Shown here: one piece after another, positions 1-6,072 of the stretch
Layout: each line of letters starts with the position of its first letter
How positions within the stretch are numbered: position 1 is the stretch's first letter
Assembly: GCA_030605675.1 (NCBI GenBank)
Contig: JAUWHV010000005.1
Coordinates: 1-28,179 of the forward strand
Source of the DNA: Deltaproteobacteria bacterium
Lineage (GTDB): Bacteria; Desulfobacterota; Dissulfuribacteria; Dissulfuribacterales; UBA3076
Direction: 5' to 3'
Length of the DNA: 28,179 nucleotides
Notes under the pieces: generated by a model
Told to the model about the DNA's origin: nothing
The model's input: the letters and a program-made list of their open reading frames with translations, nothing else
Databases searched by the model: none
Translations under genes and position numbers: made by a program

Positions 1-146
1 GTATTCAAATCTATCTCGTCTTTATCTATTTCTGGTAATGCAACATGAACAAGCTTGACGTCTCCAAAGCAATCTTCTCGCGATTCTACTTCCTCTTCCG
101 CACAAATCCGAAGCTGCACTATTATCCTACTCGATGTTTGGTTCAT
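1..146 (-). CDS. fni: Type 2 isopentenyl-diphosphate delta-isomerase-like protein, N-terminal fragment (cut by window edge)
   Basis: Forty-eight codons read leftward from an ATG at 146 and leave the window. The stretch FGDVKLVHVALPEIDKDEID (about residues 27-46) matches the N-terminal signature of type 2 (FMN-dependent) isopentenyl-diphosphate isomerase, which interconverts IPP and DMAPP for isoprenoid and quinone synthesis. A TGA lies in frame seven codons upstream, so no earlier ATG is possible. Odd: the family usually has an R-K-x-x-H motif near its start for cofactor or substrate contact, and the equivalent place here reads R-I-I-V-Q. Either the start of the gene has diverged or a small indel has scrambled the first dozen codons. 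The ribosome-binding site is weak. Family assignment rests on one conserved block only. Confidence 0.62.
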   Translation of the reverse strand, partial: MNQTSSRIIVQLRICAEEEVESREDCFGDVKLVHVALPEIDKDEIDLN

Positions 147-216
147 TTTGGCTTTTCCGCCCCATCACACGCATGTGCTTTCATGGAAATTACAATATAT
201 TTGTTATGATAGGAAA

Positions 217-391
217 TTGAGCGATTAGCCTTTAGCGGTTAGCTATTAGTTTAATGATTATCAGGCTGCCCGCCCTGACAAGCAGGATATTTTGCTATTA
301 CAAATTTTCACCCATTGGGTGTTATTTCTAATTAACGTAATATCTTGATTTTTCAAAGCTAAACGCTAATGGCTAAACGCTAATCGCTCAA
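217..391. repeat. Imperfect long inverted repeat with TTAGCG/TTTAGC units
   Basis: The left arm, from 217 (TTGAGCGATTAGC followed by TTTAGC and TTAGC units, to about 251), is matched by the reverse complement of the right arm at 357-391 (TTGAGCGATTAGCGTTTAGC then ATTAGC, GTTTAGC). The first 13 bases are identical in both arms and the rest differ at about five positions. The roughly 105 bases between the arms are not coding. The form is that of a small MITE-like or REP-like element; no transposase is nearby. Confidence 0.6.
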
Positions 392-620
392 CTTAGGTAG
401 TAGCAACGCCATTTAGCCTTGTCAAGCATAGGAATATGCTCTGGACATAAGACAGAATCGATTGAGATTATGCTGAATTTCCCTTATGATTTGATCTCAC
501 GCTCTATAAAAAAACAAAAAAGATTTGCCTGGGTGGTCAGACTGATATTGCCAATTTCTTTCAAGCAGGTTACAAAGTAATTTTAAAATAACAATACTAC
601 AATTTCACATGGGTGTAATA

Positions 621-635
621 TGAGAATCATTTTAA
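621..635. promoter_or_regulatory. Possible Fur-box-like site
   Basis: TGAGAATCATTTTAA matches the 15-base Fur consensus TGATAATNATTATCA at 11 of 14 defined positions. It lies about 30 bases upstream of the small ORF and 300 upstream of the heme-rich cytochrome gene, so iron control is plausible. This is a single consensus comparison in AT-rich DNA, so the call is weak. Confidence 0.25.
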
Positions 636-663
636 AACAAACAACAAAACGGGAAGGAGGGGC

Positions 664-780
664 GTGCCATTAAAAGAACACAAAAAAATAATTCTTGCAT
701 TGGTTTTCTTTTTAACTCCCGCTTTTTTAGCTCCTGTGATCTATAATATCAGAAATGACAAAAGCGGTGTCTATATCTGA
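664..780 (+). CDS. Small membrane peptide (38 aa), unknown function
   Basis: A GTG at 664 sits 3 bases behind a strong AGGAGG (655-660), a short but workable spacing. It opens a 38-codon frame: a basic start (PLKEHKK), a hydrophobic helix (IILALVFFLTPAFLAPVIY) and a polar tail ending in KSGVYI before TGA at 778-780. The same frame then continues for 12 codons of hydrophobic sequence (TFLGICALIVGA) up to TAG at 817-819. The gene could therefore be a two-helix membrane protein broken by a nonsense change (GGA to TGA would suffice), a genuine 38-residue peptide, or, least likely, a UGA-decoding case. It precedes the nonaheme cytochrome gene by 140 bases and may be a small accessory subunit of that module. 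No family recognised. Confidence 0.42.
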   Translation: MPLKEHKKIILALVFFLTPAFLAPVIYNIRNDKSGVYI

Positions 781-919
781 ACTTTTCTTGGGATCTGCGC
801 CCTTATCGTGGGTGCATAGCTACTACAAGTCCTGTGCGAATTTTTTTGTTTCAGCAAGGGACATTGGAGTATGCTCGCACATGAACTTCTAAGTTCTATA
901 GGTGAGGAAGAGAGGAAGG

Positions 920-2095
920 ATGGTGCTCAAAGCAAAGTTTCTTATAATCTGTATTTTCGGTTTCATGATGTTGGTGGCAGGCATCGGCATCAACTCGTCG
1001 AGTGCCATGGAAACCGATGACTGTCTGGAATGCCATGGCGATTTATCCAATTTCGATGAAGGGGACGAGCGTCTATATGTGGACGGTACCCAGTTCGCCG
1101 GCACAAAACACGCAGAAGATGGTTGCGGGTCCTGCCATTCCGTAACCGATGACCACCCGGACGATGGCGTCGTGCCCGAAAAAGAAAGCTGTGACATGTG
1201 CCATGAAGATACTGTTGACGAGTTATCAAAGGGCCTTCATGCAGGAAATGCGGAATGCACAGATTGTCACAACCCCCATGCGGACAGAGGGCTCAAGTCT
1301 CCTGGTGAAAGCTGTGGTATGTGCCATGAAGAAGCCGTTGAAGAATATTTGAATAGCCACCATGCAGCAAACGCGGTTTGCTCGGATTGTCACAGCCCTC
1401 ATACAGTCATGAGCTACCTGGAGACCTCAGGTTTTGAAAAAAATAAACAGTGTACTACTTGTCACGAAAATGCTGGCCACTCTGAATGGCTCCTCCGGAA
1501 CAAGCTCCACATGCAGGCAACTACGTGCATAAGCTGCCATACTGATTCAAAAGGTATCGTCATCACTATGTATATTGAGAAAAGAGAGGATATCAAACCA
1601 GATAAAGAAGGTGAGATTGACCTCGCAACCTACCAAGATCTCACGCAATTAGTCGGAGACAAGGGAGTTCAATCTCTCATAGATACCAACGGTGACGGCT
1701 CCATTACAACGGCAGAGCTCAAAGAGTTTAATATGAACTCAAAATATAAGAGCGTTGGGCTGTGGGGGATGCTGTCAACAAAAACAGCAAGTCACAGTTA
1801 TGGAATATTTGAAGACCGCCGGGATTGTTCTTTCTGCCATGCTGCCGGGCCCAAAGCCATGCAGACATGTTACGTAGCCTTCCCCAATCAAGATGGCACG
1901 TACAGCAGGGTCCCTGTTGAAGAGGGAGCAGTACTCGACCCTCTTTTTGCTACTGCTGACTTCTACATGGTGGGCTCCACCAGAAACGATATTGTCAGCA
2001 TTTTGGGCCTGCTAATCATAGCCGGCGGTTTGGGCGCAGCCTGCCTCCACGGCACTTTCAGAATTCTGACCCGGAAAAACAGGAGGAAACATTGA
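920..2095 (+). CDS. Membrane-anchored nonaheme cytochrome c
   Basis: 391 residues. A signal sequence (hydrophobic about residues 6-22) is followed by eight CxxCH heme sites between residue 35 and about 207 and a ninth at 303-307. A single C-terminal helix (about 360-385) with a basic RKNRRKH tail anchors the protein to the periplasmic face. The paired CxxCH pattern is typical of multiheme electron carriers. Residues 255-266 (DTNGDGSITTAE) form a textbook EF-hand loop between hemes 8 and 9. A GTG at 902 is possible, but the ATG at 920 follows an AGAGGAAGG run and gives a normal signal peptide, so I prefer it. The gene is followed directly by a cytochrome b. The pair resembles CbcL of Geobacter, which fuses a nonaheme c domain to a HydC/FdnI-type b domain and takes electrons from menaquinol. 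Direction of electron flow and partner are inferred. Confidence 0.9.
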   Translation: MVLKAKFLIICIFGFMMLVAGIGINSSSAMETDDCLECHGDLSNFDEGDERLYVDGTQFAGTKHAEDGCGSCHSVTDDHPDDGVVPEKESCDMCHEDTVDELSKGLHAGNAECTDCHNPHADRGLKSPGESCGMCHEEAVEEYLNSHHAANAVCSDCHSPHTVMSYLETSGFEKNKQCTTCHENAGHSEWLLRNKLHMQATTCISCHTDSKGIVITMYIEKREDIKPDKEGEIDLATYQDLTQLVGDKGVQSLIDTNGDGSITTAELKEFNMNSKYKSVGLWGMLSTKTASHSYGIFEDRRDCSFCHAAGPKAMQTCYVAFPNQDGTYSRVPVEEGAVLDPLFATADFYMVGSTRNDIVSILGLLIIAGGLGAACLHGTFRILTRKNRRKH

Positions 2096-2097
2096 TC

Positions 2098-2727
2098 ATG
2101 GAAAAACCAAAAATGATCTACCTCAACCCTCTTACAGTGAGAATATGGCATTGGATCCACGCCACTGGAATAGCAACTCTGTGCATTACAGGGGCTCAGA
2201 TCAGGTTTCCCGAGTATATTAATCTATTCGGCTATAGGACAGCGGTGCTGATTCATGATTTTACCGGGATCTTTGTGTGCCTCGATTGGTTGTTATGGTT
2301 TTTCTATTACGTGTTCATTGATAAGAGCCTGATAAAGCTCTATGTCCCCAACATGTACGACCTGAAGACGGGTATCATAAAACAGATGCTGTTCTATGGC
2401 TTTAACTACTTCAAAGGTAAACCGAACCCGCACCACTGCACGCCTGATAACAAGTTCAACCCCATGCAGAAAGGTGCATATCTGATGATCATGCTGACGC
2501 TTGTACCGATCATTCTGGTGTCCGGCCTGCTGCTTCTGCTGATTACGCAAAAATGGATGGTGTTTTTGGGCGGGGTAAAAATAGTGATCGGGCTACATTT
2601 TCTGGTAGCCTGCTGTTTTGCTGCCTTCCTCTTTGTCCACATGTATCTGGCTACCCTGGGCCATACCTTCTGGGCTCATATCATAACCATGATAACCGGT
2701 TGGGAGGAAGAGGTAGAAGATCACTAA
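2098..2727 (+). CDS. Cytochrome b, HydC/FdnI (b561) type membrane subunit
   Basis: 209 residues with four predicted membrane helices (about 18-38, 50-72, 128-150, 160-185). Histidines suited to bind two b hemes lie in RIWHWIHATG near the start, in LIHDFTG in the second helix and in LHFLVACCFAAFLFVHMY in the fourth. This is the FdnI/HydC/thiosulfate-reductase type of quinone-linked diheme b subunit. The upstream cytochrome c stop (2093-2095) lies between its AGGAGGA Shine-Dalgarno (2081-2087) and this ATG (10 bases from the SD). A TTG at 2092 overlapping the stop is the alternative start but is too close to the SD. The two proteins are expected to form a quinol:cytochrome c redox complex. A hairpin terminator follows. 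Confidence 0.88.
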   Translation: MEKPKMIYLNPLTVRIWHWIHATGIATLCITGAQIRFPEYINLFGYRTAVLIHDFTGIFVCLDWLLWFFYYVFIDKSLIKLYVPNMYDLKTGIIKQMLFYGFNYFKGKPNPHHCTPDNKFNPMQKGAYLMIMLTLVPIILVSGLLLLLITQKWMVFLGGVKIVIGLHFLVACCFAAFLFVHMYLATLGHTFWAHIITMITGWEEEVEDH

Positions 2728-2743
2728 CCAATGAGAAATAAGG

Positions 2744-2772
2744 ATTGAGACGACCTTTGAGGTCGTCTCAAT
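2744..2772 (+). terminator. Rho-independent-like terminator of the cytochrome c/b operon
   Basis: A perfect 12-base-pair stem (ATTGAGACGACC at 2744-2755 with GGTCGTCTCAAT at 2761-2772) closes a 5-base loop 16 bases after the cytochrome b stop. The following sequence CTATTATTGT is T-rich but not a clean U-tract. The leftward gene at 2938-3372 could share it. Confidence 0.72.
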
Positions 2773-2780
2773 CTATTATT

Positions 2781-2805
2781 GTAACCGTTCACGGGTTCAG
2801 GGTTT
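2781..2805. repeat. Dispersed intergenic repeat, single end (GTAACCGTTCACGGG family)
   Basis: Twenty-four bases beginning GTAACCGTTCACGGG are identical to 8089-8112; the first 15 also occur at 15307-15321. The reverse complement of the continuation (TTTTCGATAAACCCTGAAC) nearly matches 8145-8163. No partner end was found within the next 130 bases, so this is a solo or decayed copy. Confidence 0.65.
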
Positions 2806-2937
2806 ATCGAAAATCTGAGCAGTTGTTTCGTGAGTTTGGAACGGTCTTGCACCGAAGTCTAGAGTGAGATTTCTTGGCGTTGGATCAAGCTGAGTTTCAG
2901 GACGTTGATCATGCTGTATAGAGCAGAGGAATTCACG

Positions 2938-3372
2938 CTACGTTTCTTTTAAGGCTTTCTTAACTACTTCAATCAACTCGACAGGATCAATTGGTTTTTC
3001 AATATAGCCGTCCGGAATAGTATATTTTGTCAATCCCGTGCTCTCGACAAATTTCTTTTCATCCCGAAGCGGTTGTTTGAACATGAAGTTCCTGAAATCG
3101 ACCCCGGTCACCTCAGAGACCCCGGTCTGCACGATCACGGGAGTATCGCTCATGTCCGGATCCGATCTTAACTCTTGAAACATGGCAATGCCACTTTTTT
3201 TAGGCATCATCAGGTCGAGCAAAACCAGATCAGGCTTCTCCTTGCGCAAAAGTTCCAGTCCCTCGATCCCATTACTGGCACTTATGCTTGAATAACCGTT
3301 CTCTTTAAGAACTGCACTGATAAAGATAATAATATCAGGCTCATCGTCCACGATAAGTATCTTTTTAGCCAT
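2938..3372 (-). CDS. Receiver-only (CheY-like) response regulator with long beta4-alpha4 insertion
   Basis: 144 residues forming one REC domain. The acidic pocket is D9-D10, the phosphoacceptor D53 (LVLLDLMMP), the switch threonine T83 (VQTG) and the conserved lysine K126 (YIEKP). T83 to K126 spans 43 residues, about twice the usual distance. The extra segment (VTGVDFRNFMFKQPLRDEKK and following) is unusual and may be a docking surface. No output domain follows, so it acts as a phosphotransfer shuttle or by protein contact. The ATG at 3372 follows GAGGAAGGA; a GTG at 3384 is less likely. It stands alone on the minus strand, divergent from the tetraheme cytochrome and heme-kinase genes, and is a candidate partner for the kinases at 4157 and 6053 (inference). 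Confidence 0.88.
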   Translation of the reverse strand: MAKKILIVDDEPDIIIFISAVLKENGYSSISASNGIEGLELLRKEKPDLVLLDLMMPKKSGIAMFQELRSDPDMSDTPVIVQTGVSEVTGVDFRNFMFKQPLRDEKKFVESTGLTKYTIPDGYIEKPIDPVELIEVVKKALKET

Positions 3373-3512
3373 TTCCTTCCTCACTCCTATAATTACTGAG
3401 AAAGCCCTTAGGCAAGCCTATTTCTTTAACTAGACGAATACATAGCACAGAATGCTGCGCTTTGAAAGACAAAATGGCAATAAGTGAAGTTTTTGGCAGG
3501 ACAAAAACCCTT

Positions 3513-3554
3513 TTATAAACCCAAAAGCGTTGCTATAATAGGGTATTTGGTATG
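3513..3554 (-). pseudogene. Remnant of the 3' end of a second crp-like gene
   Basis: Bases 3517-3537 are identical to 7591-7611, the last codons of the cyclic-nucleotide-binding gene, and similarity runs about 15 bases further. In the minus frame the fragment reads TKYPIIATLLGL and a TAA stop, against TKHPDIATLLGL and TAG in the intact gene. A stop codon lies only about eight codons upstream of the matching part, so only the tail of a paralogue survives. Confidence 0.6.
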
Positions 3555-3656
3555 GAGATACCAAGCGCAAGTTTACCCATCATGCTTTGCGCCGTAGGAT
3601 AAAATGCTATTTGTTTCCAGATCTTCGATGTGGATTCTGGTCAAAGGAGCTTGAAG

Positions 3657-4097
3657 ATGAGAATGAAAAAACTATTTATCACCATAATCACCGTGCTTAT
3701 TGCTTTATATTTCTTTGTCTTTAATACACCGTATCTTTGTGCTGAAAAAGAGAAGGCCTTCTATGTTGGAATGGATAAGTGCAAAGAATGCCATCCAGAG
3801 CATGTGGATAGCTATCTTTCCTGGATATACTCAAGAAATTTTCGGGTCATACAGATGAGAAAAAAAGATCATGACCCAGGCTGTCTCCCTTGCCATACCA
3901 CCGGCTTTGGGAAAACAGGAGGATTTGTCAGTGTGGAAAAAACCCCGCGGATGGTCAATAAACAGTGTGAAAGTTGTCATGGTCCGGCCAGCTTACATCT
4001 CAAGGCCCCGACCAGGCTGGAACATCAAAAGACATTGAGCATTCCAAAGAATATATGTACAAGCTGTCACAGCGGGCACAAGCATCCGGGATATTGA
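3657..4097 (+). CDS. Small periplasmic tetraheme cytochrome c (c554-like)
   Basis: 146 residues. A signal peptide (basic MRMKK, hydrophobic to about residue 25) is followed by four CxxCH heme sites (CKECH, CLPCH, CESCH, CTSCH). The order and spacing, with GMDKCKECHPEHVDSY at the start and QCESCHGPASLH in the middle, resemble the cytochrome c554 / multiheme family found in respiratory Desulfobacterota. An AGGAG at 3645-3649 places the start at ATG 3657; a GTG at 3630 would add nine residues without an SD. Fifty-nine bases separate it from the kinase with its own periplasmic heme-binding motif. I infer that this cytochrome either delivers electrons to that sensor or reports the redox state of the periplasm to it. 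Confidence 0.88.
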   Translation: MRMKKLFITIITVLIALYFFVFNTPYLCAEKEKAFYVGMDKCKECHPEHVDSYLSWIYSRNFRVIQMRKKDHDPGCLPCHTTGFGKTGGFVSVEKTPRMVNKQCESCHGPASLHLKAPTRLEHQKTLSIPKNICTSCHSGHKHPGY

Positions 4098-4156
4098 GCC
4101 GCTGCACTATATGCCATCATTAGCATGAGAGTATGGGGAATTGAGGAAAAGGTAAA

Positions 4157-5851
4157 ATGACACCTCTTTTGGATAGATTATGGGCAAGGCTCCACATAAC
4201 CAGCGTCACGGAAAAGGTGATAATGGGTATGAGCATAATTCTAATCATAGTAATAGGCCTCCTTACTTACTATGACATGGTGACGCGAATAAAGTTTCAC
4301 CTTGGAAAGCAGGAGGATCGGGCATATGAGATCAGTGACACGGTAATGAGAAGTATTGAGTACCCCATGCTCGAAGCAGATATGGAGGCCGTGCAGGCGA
4401 TCTTGGAAAGCTTGTATAAATTAAAGGACCTGAAAGTCGTAAATCTTTGCGATCTTACAGGCACCATCAAATACAGTGGATTACCAGCCAATGTAAAAAA
4501 GCTTGACGATTCACAGGCCACCGAAGAGGCATTAGACACTGGTTCCCTGGCAAAGGTCCTGGAGGTGCAGGGGGGAGAAAAGATACTTCTCCATGCCATG
4601 CCTATCCCGAATGAGGAAACCTGTTATAAATGCCATGGAAAGGAAAATGAAATATTGGGGGTTTTAACCGTAGGGATTAGCTGGGGCCCAGTAGAGGAAC
4701 GAGTAGCAGAAGTCAGGAATAGAGAGATTATCTGGGGCCTGGCTTCCCTTGTGATTGTGGGTCTTTTCTTATTAATCTTCTTATCCAGATTCGTTACCCG
4801 GCCCCTTGCCCAACTTGCGCGATTAGCTGATGAAATCAGCCGTGGGAAAACAGAGGTTGATTTTGGCAGACAGGTCAAATGCTGGGAGATAGAAAAATGC
4901 ACAAAAACCGACTGCCCTGCGTATGGAAATACTACGACAATGTGCTGGTACATGGACGGAACACTCTGTTTCGGCCAGCCATCAGGGAGCTTTCCGGAAA
5001 AACTGGACGAGTGTCGTGAATGCAAAGTGTATAAAACCCATGTGGGTGACGAGACGGTCCAGTTGGCGGATTCCTTTAAACATATGGTCTCTAAACTGGA
5101 TATTTCTGAAAGAGAGATAAAGAAATTAGAAAAAAGGACCCAGTTAGTCCAGGCCAGTAAGATGTCCACTCTGGGTGAGATGGCATCAGGCGTAGCCCAC
5201 GAGTTAAATCAACCGTTAAGTGTTATTAGAATGGGCGCTACGTTTCTGTCAAAGATGATCAAAAAGGGCCAAAAGATTGAGGATGAACAATTAAGAACTG
5301 TGACTGAAGAAATTGTTGGTCAGGTAGACAGGGCATCGGCAATCATCAATCATATGCGGGACTTTTCAAGGATTGGTGTCAAGACAACAGAGCTTGATAT
5401 GAATGTGCCTATCAGAAATATCCTTGGGATATTGGGACAACAGTTCAAAGTACGTAATATAGAGATAGAGTCGGACCTGGATGATAACCTGCCCCATATA
5501 ATGGCAGATAGTAATAAGTTGGAGCAAGTCCTTTTGAACCTGGTTGTCAATGCCCGGCAAGCCATTGAGGAAAAAGGCGAACCAGGTGGTAAAGTGACAA
5601 TAAAGTCATTTTCAGATAGAGGACGGGCCGCAATTTCTGTGTCTGATACAGGAAATGGTATTCCCGAACATGTACTGGATAAGATATTTGAACCATTCTT
5701 TACTACTAAAAAAGTAGGTATTGGAACGGGATTAGGCCTGTCCATCAGCTATGGAATTGTCAAGGATTATGGTGGAACTATAGATGTAAAGACTGAGGTG
5801 GGGATTGGTACAACATTTCTGTTGAAATTTCCTCCATGTTCAGACGCTTAA
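4157..5851 (+). CDS. Sensor histidine kinase with periplasmic c-type heme site, HAMP and two-CW cysteine domain
   Basis: 564 residues. Helix 1 (about 22-40) and helix 2 (about 190-212) enclose a periplasmic sensor that ends with CYKCH (residues 156-160) in the context ETCYKCHGKENEILGVLTVG. This is a c-type heme attachment motif as seen in heme-binding or redox-sensing kinases. Next comes a HAMP linker, then seven cysteines (C242 to C289, with CW, CPAY, CW and CRECKVY elements), the 'two-CW' pattern that could bind a metal or sense redox on the cytoplasmic side. The kinase core follows: HisKA with H348 in VAHELNQPL, N-box NLVVNARQA, DTGNGIP, and G2 box GTGLGLS. The protein may therefore read heme on one side of the membrane and thiols or metal on the other. 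The ATG at 4157 follows GAGGAAAAGG. No output regulator is adjacent apart from the hybrid gene downstream. Confidence 0.92.
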   Translation: MTPLLDRLWARLHITSVTEKVIMGMSIILIIVIGLLTYYDMVTRIKFHLGKQEDRAYEISDTVMRSIEYPMLEADMEAVQAILESLYKLKDLKVVNLCDLTGTIKYSGLPANVKKLDDSQATEEALDTGSLAKVLEVQGGEKILLHAMPIPNEETCYKCHGKENEILGVLTVGISWGPVEERVAEVRNREIIWGLASLVIVGLFLLIFLSRFVTRPLAQLARLADEISRGKTEVDFGRQVKCWEIEKCTKTDCPAYGNTTTMCWYMDGTLCFGQPSGSFPEKLDECRECKVYKTHVGDETVQLADSFKHMVSKLDISEREIKKLEKRTQLVQASKMSTLGEMASGVAHELNQPLSVIRMGATFLSKMIKKGQKIEDEQLRTVTEEIVGQVDRASAIINHMRDFSRIGVKTTELDMNVPIRNILGILGQQFKVRNIEIESDLDDNLPHIMADSNKLEQVLLNLVVNARQAIEEKGEPGGKVTIKSFSDRGRAAISVSDTGNGIPEHVLDKIFEPFFTTKKVGIGTGLGLSISYGIVKDYGGTIDVKTEVGIGTTFLLKFPPCSDA

Positions 5852-5858
5852 ATAATGG

Positions 5859-6024
5859 GTAGCCGTTCACGGCTTGAAACTTGAAATTGGAAAGTAGAAA
5901 TTTGCGGGAGATGAAACGAGTTTACGATTTGGATCTTTACAAACTGGCAGAAGAGTTATCAGATATGATCTGGCACGATAGCATGAAGGCCAAATTTCTA
6001 ATTTCAACGTTCCGTAAACGCTTA
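5859..6024. mobile_element. MITE-like element with about 45-bp imperfect terminal inverted repeats
   Basis: The left end GTAGCCGTTCACGG (5859-5872) pairs with the reverse complement of the right end CCGTAAACGCTTA (6012-6024). The match continues inward: ACTTGAAATT...TAGAAATTTG (5878-5904) against CAAATTTCTAATTTCAACG (5991-6009). The element is about 166 bases and encloses a fragment of a four-helix-bundle gene. It lies between the two kinase genes, beginning 8 bases after the first stop and ending 28 bases before the second start. Confidence 0.55.
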
Positions 6025-6072
6025 AATAGCATTCTAACAGTGGGGCAATCTATTGAAGCTTTTACTTATTGA
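5911..6072 (+). pseudogene. Truncated four-helix-bundle (23S rRNA intervening-sequence type) protein fragment
   Basis: An ATG at 5911, preceded by GGGAG, opens a 53-codon frame. The first roughly 22 residues (KRVYDLDLYKLAEELSDMIW) match the N-terminus of the four-helix-bundle proteins (TIGR02436 type) first found in 23S rRNA intervening sequences. Intact members run about 115-130 residues. Here the homology stops at residue 25 and the frame runs on through the inverted-repeat end of the surrounding element, so the rest was lost by deletion. It overlaps the start of the next kinase gene by 20 bases in another frame. Family call is from the N-terminal motif alone. Confidence 0.52.

Larger units (their letters stand above)
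147..663. other. Non-coding spacer between the fni-like gene and the small ORF
   Basis: About 520 bases of AT-rich DNA without a convincing gene. It holds a large imperfect inverted repeat (217-391, listed separately) and a Fur-box-like sequence (621-635). It must contain the promoters of the leftward fni-like gene and of the rightward small ORF/cytochrome genes, but I could not single out a convincing -35/-10 pair. Confidence 0.6.

Noticed and set aside
902..919. GTG start for the nonaheme cytochrome
   Set aside because: It lacks a Shine-Dalgarno and only adds six residues before a good ATG with AGAGGAAGG at 920.
3511..3539. TATAAT at 3534-3539 as promoter of the tetraheme cytochrome
   Set aside because: The sequence falls inside the crp-like remnant, which explains the bases, and no credible -35 lies 17 bases upstream.
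5881..5910. Upstream ATG at 5881 for the four-helix-bundle fragment
   Set aside because: The family homology begins at the ATG at 5911; the preceding codons are the inverted-repeat arm.
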